A DNA stretch of 64,000 bases from Breoghania sp. L-A4 (GTDB taxonomy: Bacteria; Pseudomonadota; Alphaproteobacteria; Rhizobiales; Stappiaceae), in NCBI RefSeq assembly GCF_003432385.1, contig NZ_CP031841.1, positions 4,513,501-4,577,500 on the forward strand, given 5' to 3'. The notes beneath the pieces were generated by a model, which was not told the origin of the DNA, made no database searches, and was given only the letters and a program-made list of their open reading frames with translations. How positions within the stretch are numbered: the stretch's first letter is position 1; each line of letters starts with the position of its first letter. The translations under genes and the position numbers were made by a program. This document shows positions 38,105 through 47,739 of this stretch, in pieces.

Positions 38105-39414
38105 GCCCGATCGAAATCGGATATCTCGCGATCGTCGCGCTGCTCGTGCTGATCTACATCGGCATGCCCATCGGCATCGGCATGCTGTTCGTCTCCTACC
38201 TGGCGGTTGCCGGAATTCGCGGCGAGGCCGTCTCCTTGCGGATGCTCGGCGCCGTGGCCAACGATTCCCTGCGCGAGTATCTCTTCGCGGTCGTGCCGCT
38301 GTTCGTGCTGATGGGACTGCTCGTCACGATCTCCCAGGTGGGCAAGGATACGTTCGACGTGTTCCAGCGCCTGCTGCGCCGCGTTACCGCGGGTCTGGGC
38401 ATCGCCACGGTCTTCGCCAACGCGGTCTTCGCGTCGATCACCGGCATTTCCATCGCCTCGGCGACCGTGTTCAGCCGCGTCGCCGTTCCGGAGATGACGC
38501 GGCACGGCTACACCAAGAAATTCGCCACCGGCGTCGTCGCCGGATCCTCGGTGCTCGGCATGCTGATCCCGCCGTCGCTGCTGATGATCGTCTACGCGGT
38601 GCTGGCCGAGGAATCCGTCGGCCGCATGTTCCTCGCCGGGGTCGGCCCGGGCATCCTGCTGTCGCTGGCCTTCACGGTGACGATCCTGCTGCTGGCCCGC
38701 CTGCGCCCGGACTTCGTCTTCGAGACCGACACCGATCACAGCGCAAACCAGGAGGTCTCGGGCCTGGACATGCTGCGCAAGTCCGTGCCCATCGCCAGCC
38801 TGATGCTGGTGGTGCTCGGCGGCCTCTACGGCGGCTTTCTCAACCCGACGGAAGCGGGTGCCGCTGGCGCGCTCGGCGCCCTGGTGATCGCGCTTCTGCG
38901 CCGCTCGCTGACGCTGAGGCTGTTCTGGAACCTGTTGGTGGATGCCGGCCAGATCACCGTCTCGGTGCTTTTCCTGATCCTGGCGGCGACGTTCTTCAGC
39001 CGAATGCTGGCGCTGTCCGGCGTGCCGCGCGCGCTGGCCGAATTCTTTCTCACCGGCCCGATCGGATCCTACGGTTTCCTCGCGGTGTTCCTCCTGCTGG
39101 TCATCGCCCTGGGCTGCCTGATCGATTCCATCTCGATCATGCTGATCCTGCTGCCGATCGCCCTGCCGGTGGCGAGTGCGGCCGGTTTCGACCTGATCTG
39201 GTTCGGCGTGCTGACCGTGGTTGCCGTCGAGGTGGGCCTGCTGACGCCGCCCTTCGGGCTGTCGGTCTACATCATCAAGTCAGCCATGAACGATCCCGAC
39301 CTGCGGATCGGCGAGATCTTTCGCGGCGCGTTTCCCTTCGTGCTCGCGATGTTCGTCTGTATCGCGCTCATCGTCGCCTTCCCTCCCATCGCGACCTGGC
39401 TCGCGCGCCTATAG
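38101..39414 (+). CDS. TRAP transporter large permease (DctM)
   Basis: A 437-residue protein with about 12 membrane segments. DctM signatures are IGMPIGIGMLFVSYLAVAGI, YLFAVVPLFVLMGLLVTISQ, ASITGISIASATVFSRVAVP, VLGMLIPPSLLMIVYAVLAE and EVGLLTPPFGLSVYIIKSAM. The ATG overlaps the DctQ stop. It completes the transporter that belongs with the CoA-transferase/lyase genes upstream, so the imported acid is probably their substrate. Confidence 0.92.
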   Translation: MSPIEIGYLAIVALLVLIYIGMPIGIGMLFVSYLAVAGIRGEAVSLRMLGAVANDSLREYLFAVVPLFVLMGLLVTISQVGKDTFDVFQRLLRRVTAGLGIATVFANAVFASITGISIASATVFSRVAVPEMTRHGYTKKFATGVVAGSSVLGMLIPPSLLMIVYAVLAEESVGRMFLAGVGPGILLSLAFTVTILLLARLRPDFVFETDTDHSANQEVSGLDMLRKSVPIASLMLVVLGGLYGGFLNPTEAGAAGALGALVIALLRRSLTLRLFWNLLVDAGQITVSVLFLILAATFFSRMLALSGVPRALAEFFLTGPIGSYGFLAVFLLLVIALGCLIDSISIMLILLPIALPVASAAGFDLIWFGVLTVVAVEVGLLTPPFGLSVYIIKSAMNDPDLRIGEIFRGAFPFVLAMFVCIALIVAFPPIATWLARL

Positions 39415-39450
39415 CGCGCGGCCCGGTCAAAACCTGAAGCTTGAAACCGC

Positions 39451-39975
39451 ATGACCACCTTGCTCTTCATCCCCGGCAGCCTTCGCGCCGCATCCTCGTC
39501 CCGCGCGACCGTGCGCGCGCTGGCCGACCGTCTGACGCCGGAGGTGGCATGTGACGTCGCCGATCCCGGCGCCCTGCCGCACTACAACGCGGACATCGAG
39601 AATGATCCCGCCGTCGCCCGTCTCAACGCCCAGATCGCTGCGGCCGACGGCGTGGTCTTCGTGACGCCGGAATACAATTTCGGCATTCCCGGCGTACTGA
39701 AGAACGCCATCGACTGGGCCTCGCGCCCCGCCTTTGCGGCGCCGCTGACGCACAAGCCGTGCATGGTGATCTCGGTCTCCGGCGGCGCGCTGGGCGGGGT
39801 CCGCGCCCAGGCGCAGCTGAAATACGTGCTCAACGGTATGCTCGCGAAACTGTTCGTGGGCCCGGAAATCGTCATCCCGCAGGCAAACGCGAAAGTCTCC
39901 GACGGGCTGCTCACGGATGAGACCATCCTCGCCTTCTGCGAGGAGAACATCGGTAATTTCATCGCGTCCTTCTGA
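39451..39975 (+). CDS. NADPH-dependent FMN reductase
   Basis: A 174-residue flavodoxin-like protein of the NAD(P)H-dependent FMN reductase family. The FMN phosphate loop LLFIPGSLRAASSSRATVRA is at the N-terminus and VVFVTPEYNFGIPGVLKNAI with DWASRP follows, matching ChrR/ArsH-type reductases. It reduces flavins or quinones. It lies 36 bases downstream of DctM and may be the last gene of that operon. Confidence 0.88.
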   Translation: MTTLLFIPGSLRAASSSRATVRALADRLTPEVACDVADPGALPHYNADIENDPAVARLNAQIAAADGVVFVTPEYNFGIPGVLKNAIDWASRPAFAAPLTHKPCMVISVSGGALGGVRAQAQLKYVLNGMLAKLFVGPEIVIPQANAKVSDGLLTDETILAFCEENIGNFIASF

Positions 39976-40042
39976 GCGGAGGGATAGCGATTTCCGACAA
40001 TCCCGTTTGACCAAACCGGCGTGTTGGGATTGATGTAGGGGC

Positions 40043-40957
40043 ATGAAGACAACCACCCGCATCCGCCTGCGCCACATCCGCTGCTTTCTCGAAGTGGCCG
40101 AACACGGCTCGATCACCAAGGCGGCCGCATCGCTCAACACGGTGCAGCCGGCCCTGTCGCGCACATTGCGTGAACTGGAGAGCGAACTCGGCCAAACGCT
40201 GTTCGAGCGCACCGGCCAGGGCCTGATCCTGACGCCTGCGGGGGAAAACTTCCGCAGACACGCGCTCGCCGGCATGTCGCAGATCGATCGCGGCATCCAG
40301 CAGGCGCGTGGCTTCGCCAACGCGCCGGCGGTCAACGTCGGCATTCTGCCCAACGTCGCCCGCACGCTCCTGCCCCCGGCGGTCGCACGGCTCAAGGCGC
40401 TCTCGCCGGGCATCGACATGCGCCTGCACTCGACGACCGCCCGCCAGATGCTACAGCATCTGCGCACCGGCAAGATCGACTTCGTCGTCGGCAGGCTGAT
40501 GTCGCTGGAGCATCTGACCGGCATCAGCTTCGAGCAGCTCTATTCGGAGCCGCTCCTGTTCGTCGCGCGCAGGGACCATCCGATAACGCGCGAGCGAAAC
40601 CTCACCATCGACGATATCGACCGCCAGCTCGTCATCATCCCCGTGGCCGACACGATCATCAGGCGCGAGCTCGACCGGTTCACCTTCGCCCGCGGGCTTG
40701 TGGAGTTTTCCAACAAGATCGAGACGGTGTCGTTCGAGTTCATCCGCAGCTTTCTCGCCAGCAATGACGCCGTCGCCTGCATTCCGATGGGCGCGGTGCG
40801 GCAGGAACTTGCGTCGGGCCAACTGGTGCAGCTCGACATCCACGGCGAGGAGCTGATGGGCTCGGTCGGCCTGTCGTTCGTGGCCGGACGCGAGCTGTCG
40901 CCTGCGGCGGCCCAGCTGGCGGATCTGGTGCGTGATGAGGCCCGCGCCTACGCATAG
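40043..40957 (+). CDS. LysR family transcriptional regulator (PcaQ/GbpR-like)
   Basis: A 304-residue regulator. The helix-turn-helix region is RLRHIRCFLEVAEHGSITKA with VQPALSRTLRELESELGQTL, resembling PcaQ and GbpR of rhizobia. The effector domain contains FVVGRLMSLEHLTGISFEQL and LLFVARRDHPITRERNLTID, also PcaQ-like. It follows the FMN reductase in the same direction; the target may be the preceding operon or the sulfatase/TAXI genes downstream. Confidence 0.87.
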   Translation: MKTTTRIRLRHIRCFLEVAEHGSITKAAASLNTVQPALSRTLRELESELGQTLFERTGQGLILTPAGENFRRHALAGMSQIDRGIQQARGFANAPAVNVGILPNVARTLLPPAVARLKALSPGIDMRLHSTTARQMLQHLRTGKIDFVVGRLMSLEHLTGISFEQLYSEPLLFVARRDHPITRERNLTIDDIDRQLVIIPVADTIIRRELDRFTFARGLVEFSNKIETVSFEFIRSFLASNDAVACIPMGAVRQELASGQLVQLDIHGEELMGSVGLSFVAGRELSPAAAQLADLVRDEARAYA

Positions 40958-41173
40958 CAGTTTTGTTATAGCGCCAACCGTATCTCTATTTCCCGGACAC
41001 CCCTGCCCGCGCTAGGCTTCTTTCCAATGGGCTGACAAAAGCCTGCCGGGAGGAGACTGCGCAGTATCGGCCGCACGCGGGAATCGCGGGGCCTGCGCAC
41101 GCGCGCATCGTCCGTACCCTCCCATGGTTCATACGCTACTGCCCGGCCGGTCGCGCCGAGGCCTGGAGGATTC

Positions 41174-42862
41174 ATGCGGAAGGCAAAGAACGTCCTGTTC
41201 ATCATGTTCGACCAACTGCGCTGGGACTACCTCAGTTGCTATGGTCACCCGCATCTGCATACGCCGAACATCGACAAGCTGGCGCAAAAGGGCGTTCGCT
41301 TCGACCGCGCCCGCATCCAGTCGCCGATCTGCGGCTCCTCGCGCATGTCCACCTACACCGGCCGCTATGTGCACAGCCACGGCGCCTCGTGGAACGGCAT
41401 TCCGCTCAAGGTTGGCGAAATCACCATGGGCGACCACCTGCGCAAAGCGGGCATGGACTGCTGGCTGGTCGGCAAGACGCACATGCGCGCCGACGCGGAT
41501 GGCATGGCACGCCTGGGCCTGGAACCCGACAGTCTCATCGGCGCGCGGGTCGCCGAATGCGGCTTCGACGTTTTCGAGCGCGACGACGGCATGCGTTCGG
41601 AGGGTCCGGACGGCGTATACGACGCAGCCGGCGCGCTGAAATACAACGACTACCTGCGCGATCGAGGCTACGAAAGCGACAACCCCTGGCACGACCATGC
41701 CAACTCGGGGATCGACGCGGCCGGCAATGTGCTCTCGGGGTGGTTTCTCAAGAACTCGACCGAGCCCGCCAATATCGAGGAGAGCGATTCCGAGACGCCC
41801 TACATGACCCGCCGCGGCATGGAGTTCATCGCGGCGCAGGGCGACAGGCCGTGGTGCTGCCACCTGTCCTACATCAAGCCGCACTGGCCCTATGTTGTGC
41901 CCGCGCCCTATCACGACATGTACGGCCGCCAGCACATCAAGCCCGTGGTGCGCTCGGACGCCGAGTTCGCCGATGCCCATCCGGTGCTGAAGGGCTTCAT
42001 GACCAATCCCGTGGGTGAAGCCTTCTCGCGCCAGGAGGTCCGCGACGCGGTGATCCCCGCCTACATGGGATTGATCAAACAGTGCGACGACCAGATGGGC
42101 GTGCTCTTCCAATGGCTGGAGGACACCGGCCGGATGGACGACACGATGATCGTGGTCACATCCGATCACGGCGATTTCCTCGGCGACCACTGGATGGGCG
42201 AGAAGACCTTTTTCCACGACACATCGACCAAAGTTCCGCTGATCATCTACGATCCCTCGCCGGAGGCCGACGCCACCCGCGGCACGGTCTGCAATGAGCT
42301 GGTGGAATGCATCGACCTGGCGCCCACCTTCCTGGAGGTCGCAGGCACCGATCCGGCGTCGGTGAACCATATTCTCGAAGGCCGCTCGCTGATGCCGATC
42401 CTGCACGGCAAACAGGACGGGCCGCTGCGCGACTACGTGATCTGCGAATACGACTACTCGGCCTCGCCGCTGGCCGACCGGCTCGGCGTGAACGCCCGCG
42501 AGGCGGTGATGTTCATGGTGGCGGACACCAAGTGGAAGCTGGTTCACTGCGAGGGCGGCTTCCGCCCGATCCTGTTCGACCTGGAGGCCGATCCGGACGA
42601 GCTCGTGGATCTTGGCGACCGCGAGGACCATGCCGACGTCATCGCAGCGATGTACGAAAAGCTTTTCACCTGGGCGCGGCGGCCGTCACAGCGCACGACC
42701 CGCTCGACCGCCCAACTGGAGGAAATGCGCACACAGACGCGCCGGCGCGGCGTCATGATCGGCGTCTACGACGAAAACGACGTGCCGCTGGAACTCACGG
42801 TTCACTACCGCGGCCGCAAGGCCACCGACCGTCGGGGGAACGACGCCAAGGCCGGCGAATAA
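41174..42862 (+). CDS. Sulfatase / phosphonate monoester hydrolase-like
   Basis: A 562-residue member of the alkaline phosphatase-sulfatase superfamily. Metal ligands occur in NVLFIMFDQLRWDYLSCYGH (Asp13) and in VVTSDHGDFLGDHWMGEKTF. The formylglycine site is Cys53 in SPICGSSRMSTYTGR with Arg57. The third position is Ser rather than the usual Pro/Ala, so maturation by a formylglycine-generating enzyme is likely but not certain. The size and C-terminal extension resemble phosphonate monoester hydrolases and choline-sulfatase-like enzymes. No signal peptide, so it is cytoplasmic. TGGAGGATTC precedes the ATG. It heads an operon with a TAXI-TRAP transporter that may import its sulfated or phosphonylated substrate. 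Confidence 0.88.
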   Translation: MRKAKNVLFIMFDQLRWDYLSCYGHPHLHTPNIDKLAQKGVRFDRARIQSPICGSSRMSTYTGRYVHSHGASWNGIPLKVGEITMGDHLRKAGMDCWLVGKTHMRADADGMARLGLEPDSLIGARVAECGFDVFERDDGMRSEGPDGVYDAAGALKYNDYLRDRGYESDNPWHDHANSGIDAAGNVLSGWFLKNSTEPANIEESDSETPYMTRRGMEFIAAQGDRPWCCHLSYIKPHWPYVVPAPYHDMYGRQHIKPVVRSDAEFADAHPVLKGFMTNPVGEAFSRQEVRDAVIPAYMGLIKQCDDQMGVLFQWLEDTGRMDDTMIVVTSDHGDFLGDHWMGEKTFFHDTSTKVPLIIYDPSPEADATRGTVCNELVECIDLAPTFLEVAGTDPASVNHILEGRSLMPILHGKQDGPLRDYVICEYDYSASPLADRLGVNAREAVMFMVADTKWKLVHCEGGFRPILFDLEADPDELVDLGDREDHADVIAAMYEKLFTWARRPSQRTTRSTAQLEEMRTQTRRRGVMIGVYDENDVPLELTVHYRGRKATDRRGNDAKAGE

Positions 42863-42919
42863 TCGCCGCCATCAAGAATGGATCGGCGATCCAGCGATCG
42901 CCGCAGGGAGGAAAAACAG

Positions 42920-43978
42920 ATGATTATGACAAGACGGGTATTCGGCGCCCTCGCATGCGCCACAGGCATGGCGTTGAGTTCGGCAGGCGCTTTCGCGCAG
43001 GCCAATCTGACCGCCGAGACATCCAGCGCGGGCAATTCGCCGCATCTTTCGATCACCCACATGGCCGATGTGCTGAGTGAGGAGGGCATCGCGTCGCTGC
43101 AAGTCCAGGAAGGCCAGACGCTGACCAACTCGATCATCAACGTGGCCGAGGGCAAGACGGACGTGGCGGCGCTGCCGCTGATCCTCCGCTTCCTGCTGGA
43201 AAAGGGCCGAGGGCCGTTCTCCAAACAGGGCGAGAACGGCGCGAAACTGGCCGCCAATCTGCGCGCGCTCTATCCCTACAACGCCGGCGCCTTCGGCCTC
43301 ATCGCGCATGAGAGCAGCAACATCACCAAGTGGGAGGACATCAAGGGCAAGACGGTGTTCAACGGTCCGCCGCGCGGCGCGGCGCTGGTCAACGCCCGTC
43401 AGGCGATCCAGATGGCCGCGGGCTTCAAGGATGGCGAGGACTACAAGGGCTATCAGGCCAACTGGGGGCAGCTCGCGAACATCCTCGTCGACGGCTCCGC
43501 CGACGCCTTCGTGGTACCGCTGACGTTTCCCTCCGAGCGGGTGATCATCGCGCTGTCCGCCGGCAATGTGAACATCGTCTCCACGCCAAAGCACATCTTC
43601 GAAGGCGAGGCGTTCGGCAAGCTGCTCAAGGCCCCGGGCAACATTCCGATCGTGGTCAAGGCCGAAGACATGGGCTACGGCGAGGGACAGGGCGTGACCC
43701 TGATCTCCGAGGACGGGATATTCCGCGGCATGGGCACCGCGTTTGCCGATATCGTGCACAAGGATATGAGCACGGAATTGGCCAAGGCGATCACCGCCGC
43801 CTACATCAAGCATATCGACGACCTGAAGGCCAAGGCGCCTTATGCAAGGAACATCGGCGTCGGCAATCTCGACCCCGACGCGTCGGGTTTCTGCGGCCCG
43901 CTGTCGATGAAATACCATCCCGGCGCGGTCGCTGCCTGGGAAGAGGCCGGCTACACGGTCCCCGACTGCGCGAAGTGA
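42920..43978 (+). CDS. TAXI family TRAP transporter substrate-binding protein
   Basis: A 352-residue periplasmic protein of the TAXI type. The signal peptide is RVFGALACATGMALSSAGAF with cleavage after FAQ. Family features are ETSSAGNSPHLSITHMADVL, INVAEGKTDVAALPLIL and the C-terminal SMKYHPGAVAAWEEAGY. A GGGAGGAAAA site precedes the ATG. It works with the fused 4TM/12TM permease 135 bases downstream. Confidence 0.88.
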   Translation: MIMTRRVFGALACATGMALSSAGAFAQANLTAETSSAGNSPHLSITHMADVLSEEGIASLQVQEGQTLTNSIINVAEGKTDVAALPLILRFLLEKGRGPFSKQGENGAKLAANLRALYPYNAGAFGLIAHESSNITKWEDIKGKTVFNGPPRGAALVNARQAIQMAAGFKDGEDYKGYQANWGQLANILVDGSADAFVVPLTFPSERVIIALSAGNVNIVSTPKHIFEGEAFGKLLKAPGNIPIVVKAEDMGYGEGQGVTLISEDGIFRGMGTAFADIVHKDMSTELAKAITAAYIKHIDDLKAKAPYARNIGVGNLDPDASGFCGPLSMKYHPGAVAAWEEAGYTVPDCAK

Positions 43979-44113
43979 CGCGTTGCGCCGGGCAGCTTCG
44001 GCCGCCCGGCCGCTGGCGGAGACAAACCGCCACCGAACACAGAACCTTCGAACGCCGACGCCGCCCGTGACCGCGCCTGCGGTCCGGCGCGCCGCATGGA
44101 GCCGGGCCGGACG

Positions 44114-46465
44114 ATGAACGATCCTTTGGAAGCGACGCGCCCGCACAGGGCGGAGCGGCTGGCCACCCTTCTCGGCCTCATTCTGGTGATCATCGGCCTG
44201 TTGAACACGATCCCGTCGATCCCGGGCCTGGACGGCTTTGTCCAGGATCTGGCCGGCGACCCCAATTTCGTCGTTCGAAAATTCTCCTACGAATATCTCT
44301 ATCCGCTCGCCTTCGTGCTGATGATGACGATCGTGGCGCTCAAGCATTCGTTTTACCGCGATGCGGCGGGCAAGAGCCGGCGCGCCCGCATCCTCTCGGC
44401 CGGAATGGACATCGCCCTGGTGGCCATGGCCATCGTCATCGCGCTCTCCTATCTGATCGAGATCGATTCCGTCTGCCTGATCGACCAGTTCACCGGCGAG
44501 CGTCAGGCGCTGATCGCCCGGGCGCTGCAGGAGGAACGTGAGTTCGCCGAGCTTTATGGCCTGCCCGCGCCCGCCAGCGTCGACGACCCGGCCTGCATCA
44601 ACACCCTCGGCGTCTGGATCTTCGCGGTGGTCGGCGGCGCGATCGCGGTTTTCCTCGGCTACAACGTGAAGGTCTGGGGCTTTCCGCTCGTCGCCGTCGC
44701 CATCCTGATCGCCGCCTACGCCATGCTCACCGTGCTGGTGTGGTACGTCTTCGGCGCCGACGAGAGCATGAACAAATACCTGATCACCAAGCTCGGCGGC
44801 GAACCGAGGCTGCTGCTGGACGGGCGCCCCAACGTCGAGGACATCCTCGTCAACAACGCGCAAGGCCTGCTCGGCCGTTTCATGGGCATCCTGCTCAACA
44901 CCGTGTTCCCCTATATCGTGCTGGGCTCGCTGTTCGGCATATCCGCCGGCGGCCGCTCGCTGATCAAGATCGCCTTCCTGTGGACCCGCCGCCTGCGCGG
45001 CGGGCCGGCGCATGCGGCCATCGTCTCCTCGGCCCTGTTCGGCACGATCTCCGGCGGCCCGGTCGTCAACGTGCTCTCCACCGGCGTACTGACCATCCCG
45101 ATGATGCTCAAGCGCGGATTCTCGCGGGTTTTCGCCGGCGGCGTGGAAGCCGCGGCGTCGAGCGGCGGGCAGATCATGCCGCCGGTGATGGGCGTCGCCG
45201 CCTTCGTGCTCTCGGCCATGACCGTGGTGCCCTATCGCGAGGTAATCATCGCCGCCGTCATCCCGGCGCTCGCCTATTTCGGCTGCCTGTTCCTCTCGGT
45301 GGTGTTCCAGGCACGCAAACAGGGCATCCAGGCGGTCGGCGACGTGTCCGACGACATGCGGCTGACCGGCGCGGACTGGCTGCATCTGGTCATGATCGTC
45401 GCGCCAATCCTGCTGATCCTGTTCCTGCTGGTGACGCCGAAGGAGGCCATCGGCTGCGGCCCGATCGCGGCGCTTCTCGGCGTGGAGACGATCATCCAGA
45501 ACGGCGCCTGCCGGACCGAGACCCTGCCGTGGCTGTTCCAGCTCGTTCAGAATTCCGCCGGAGACGCGGGATCCGCCGGCTGGTGGGCGACCGCGCTGCT
45601 CGCGGCCCTGTTCTTCCTGGACAAGGACATCCGGTCCAATCCGCGCAAGCTGCTCGGGGCCTTCGCCACCGCCGGCATCCTGATCAGCACGCTTTATCTG
45701 ATGTTCCTCGCCGTCTCGGTGATCGACTTCAGCCTCAATTTCACAGGCCTGTCGGGCTTCATCGCCCGCGACATGCTCAACGTGCTGCGCAGCTTCGCGC
45801 CCGAATTGCAATCCGGCGGCGTGTTTCTGTTCCTGGCGCTGATGGTGACCATGATCCTGGCCATCCTGCTGGGCATGGGCATGCCCACCGTGCCGGCCTA
45901 CATCAATGTCGCGCTGCTGATGGGGCCGATGATCGTCGGGCTGGGGATCGCGACCTTCACCGCGCATATGTTCATCTTCTTCTTCGCCGTGGCCTCGGCG
46001 ATCACGCCGCCGGTGGCGATCGCGGCGTTTGCGGCCGCCTCGCTCACCCGGGCGGATCCGATGGCGACGGGCTTCTCCGCCGTGCGCTCGGGCGTGGTGA
46101 TGTTCATCCTGCCGTTTGTCTTCGCATTCTATCCCGAGCTGCTGCTGATCGACGCGGCGAAGCTGGACCCCACAGCGAGCGGCGCCGCGATCTTCATCGA
46201 AGGCTATGGCGCGGGCATCGACTGGGCGGCGCTCGGGTACATCGTTGCGCGGCTGGTGGTGGCGCTCTACCTCATCACCGGCGCGCTGGCGCGCTTCGAC
46301 ATGCGCGCGATGAGCAAATGGGAAACGCTTCTGCGCCTCGGCCTCGCCGTGATGATCCTGATGCGCGATCCGCTGCTCGCCCTGCCGGCGCTGGCATTCA
46401 CCGTAGCCTATCTGGGCTGGCACTGGTCTTCAGCGCGCGCCACGAGGGTATCCGCGGCAGCCTGA
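44114..46465 (+). CDS. TRAP transporter 4TM/12TM fusion permease
   Basis: A protein of about 783 residues with roughly 16-18 membrane segments, combining the DctQ-like and DctM-like parts as usual for TAXI-TRAP systems. The DctM-like half begins near FMGILLNTVFPYIVLGSLFG and contains VSSALFGTISGGPVVNVLST, SGGQIMPPVMGVAAFVLSAM, GMGMPTVPAYINVALLMGPM and ITPPVAIAAFAAASLTRADP. Two starts are possible, ATG at 44096 or 44114; the second has a GGAG further upstream and is used. It imports the ligand captured by the TAXI protein, using an ion gradient. Confidence 0.9.
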   Translation: MNDPLEATRPHRAERLATLLGLILVIIGLLNTIPSIPGLDGFVQDLAGDPNFVVRKFSYEYLYPLAFVLMMTIVALKHSFYRDAAGKSRRARILSAGMDIALVAMAIVIALSYLIEIDSVCLIDQFTGERQALIARALQEEREFAELYGLPAPASVDDPACINTLGVWIFAVVGGAIAVFLGYNVKVWGFPLVAVAILIAAYAMLTVLVWYVFGADESMNKYLITKLGGEPRLLLDGRPNVEDILVNNAQGLLGRFMGILLNTVFPYIVLGSLFGISAGGRSLIKIAFLWTRRLRGGPAHAAIVSSALFGTISGGPVVNVLSTGVLTIPMMLKRGFSRVFAGGVEAAASSGGQIMPPVMGVAAFVLSAMTVVPYREVIIAAVIPALAYFGCLFLSVVFQARKQGIQAVGDVSDDMRLTGADWLHLVMIVAPILLILFLLVTPKEAIGCGPIAALLGVETIIQNGACRTETLPWLFQLVQNSAGDAGSAGWWATALLAALFFLDKDIRSNPRKLLGAFATAGILISTLYLMFLAVSVIDFSLNFTGLSGFIARDMLNVLRSFAPELQSGGVFLFLALMVTMILAILLGMGMPTVPAYINVALLMGPMIVGLGIATFTAHMFIFFFAVASAITPPVAIAAFAAASLTRADPMATGFSAVRSGVVMFILPFVFAFYPELLLIDAAKLDPTASGAAIFIEGYGAGIDWAALGYIVARLVVALYLITGALARFDMRAMSKWETLLRLGLAVMILMRDPLLALPALAFTVAYLGWHWSSARATRVSAAA

Positions 46466-46502
46466 CCCTCCGCGGTGCAACGGACCGCGACACGGTCCTG
46501 GC

Positions 46503-47516
46503 TCACTCCGCTCCGATCCAGCCCCGTTCACGGTAGTAGCGCTTCGCGCCCTCATGCAGGGGCGGCGTGAGATCGCGCACCATGTCCGGAGCGTTGAGCG
46601 TCCGAAAGGCCGGATGCGCGGCTTTGACGCGGTCGAGATTGTCAAACACGGTCTTCACCATCCGATAGGCCAGGTCGTCGGGAACCTCCGTGCTGGTCAG
46701 CATCATCGCCTTCAGGCCAAAGGTCGTGACCTTGTGATCGACGCCATGATAGGTGCCGGCGGGAACCGACTGCAGGGACAGGTAGGGGTGCGTGTCAACC
46801 ATTGCCCTGATCGCATCGGAATCGAGATCGAGAATATCGATATCGGCAGAATCGGCCGGAGCGGAAATCGCCTCCGACGGGTTTCCGACCGTGTAGAAAA
46901 GCGCGTCTATGTCCCCCGCAATCAGGGCTTTCGCCGCAGCGCTTTGCTGCAGGGCCTCGGCCATGATATCGGTGTCGGCATCGATGCCGAATGTGCTCAG
47001 GACAAGTTCGGCATTGCCGCGCTGGCCGGACGCCGGATTGCCGATGTTGACCCGCTTGCCGACCAGATCGGATGGCTGGCGGATGCCCGCGTCCTTGCGC
47101 ACGACCAGCAGCACGGTTTCGTCATGCGCCCCAAAGAGACTGCGCAGATTGCCGACCGGGCCGAGATTGCGCCACTCATCCTCGCCGTACCAGGCCTGCC
47201 AGCTCCGGTCGGACTGGGCGAAGGCGAACATCTGCAGGCCGCGGCCAATGGCATTGATGTTGAAGACCGAGCCAAGCCCCGGCCGGGCCGTGCAACTGGC
47301 AGTGCTCGCGGCGTCATTCCAAACCGCGCAAATCTCGCCTGCGAGACGGTAGTACAGACCGCTGATCGATCCGCCGCGCACCAGGATCGCGTCATCGGCC
47401 TTGAGCGGGCCGGCCGGAAGCGGCCCGATCATCAGCGCCAGGACAACCGGATAAAGACGTCTGGAGATGCGCCGCCACGCCGGGAAACAACGCATCAATC
47501 TGTCACGCAGGTGCAT
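46503..47516 (-). CDS. Orphan TAXI family substrate-binding protein
   Basis: A 337-residue protein with a basic N-terminus followed by a hydrophobic segment (YPVVLALMIGPLPAGPLKAD), likely a signal peptide. TAXI features are ILVRGGSISGLYYRLAGEIC, GRGLQMFAFAQSDRSWQAWY and KRVNIGNPASGQRGNAELVL. Unlike the protein at 42920-43978 it has no permease of its own nearby. It is divergent from the SBP_bac_3 protein and kinase genes. TAXI proteins without permeases can act as ligand sensors for kinases, which is a possibility here. Confidence 0.85.
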   Translation of the reverse strand: MHLRDRLMRCFPAWRRISRRLYPVVLALMIGPLPAGPLKADDAILVRGGSISGLYYRLAGEICAVWNDAASTASCTARPGLGSVFNINAIGRGLQMFAFAQSDRSWQAWYGEDEWRNLGPVGNLRSLFGAHDETVLLVVRKDAGIRQPSDLVGKRVNIGNPASGQRGNAELVLSTFGIDADTDIMAEALQQSAAAKALIAGDIDALFYTVGNPSEAISAPADSADIDILDLDSDAIRAMVDTHPYLSLQSVPAGTYHGVDHKVTTFGLKAMMLTSTEVPDDLAYRMVKTVFDNLDRVKAAHPAFRTLNAPDMVRDLTPPLHEGAKRYYRERGWIGAE

Positions 47517-47739
47517 TTGACCATCGCCCTTTTTGATTGCACTGTTCAGAAATACGCGGCTGATTTCCTTGGGTCTTGCGGGTCAGGATGCTGTCTGGCA
47601 CCGAAACCGTCCCGAATAAAACAAGACCAGAATAATTCAATATTTTCAAATTTCTATGTTACGATTCTGAAACACGATCTTGTCCGGCGGCCGCGGCGAC
47701 CGGACCAGGTTCAAGGGCTGGACGGCAGGAGCTAAGAAC

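Noticed and set aside
42872..46423. Open frame of 1183 codons on the minus strand
   Set aside because: It lies opposite the TAXI and 4TM/12TM TRAP genes, is rich in Arg/His/Asp/Gln with no domain, and results from high GC at third codon positions.
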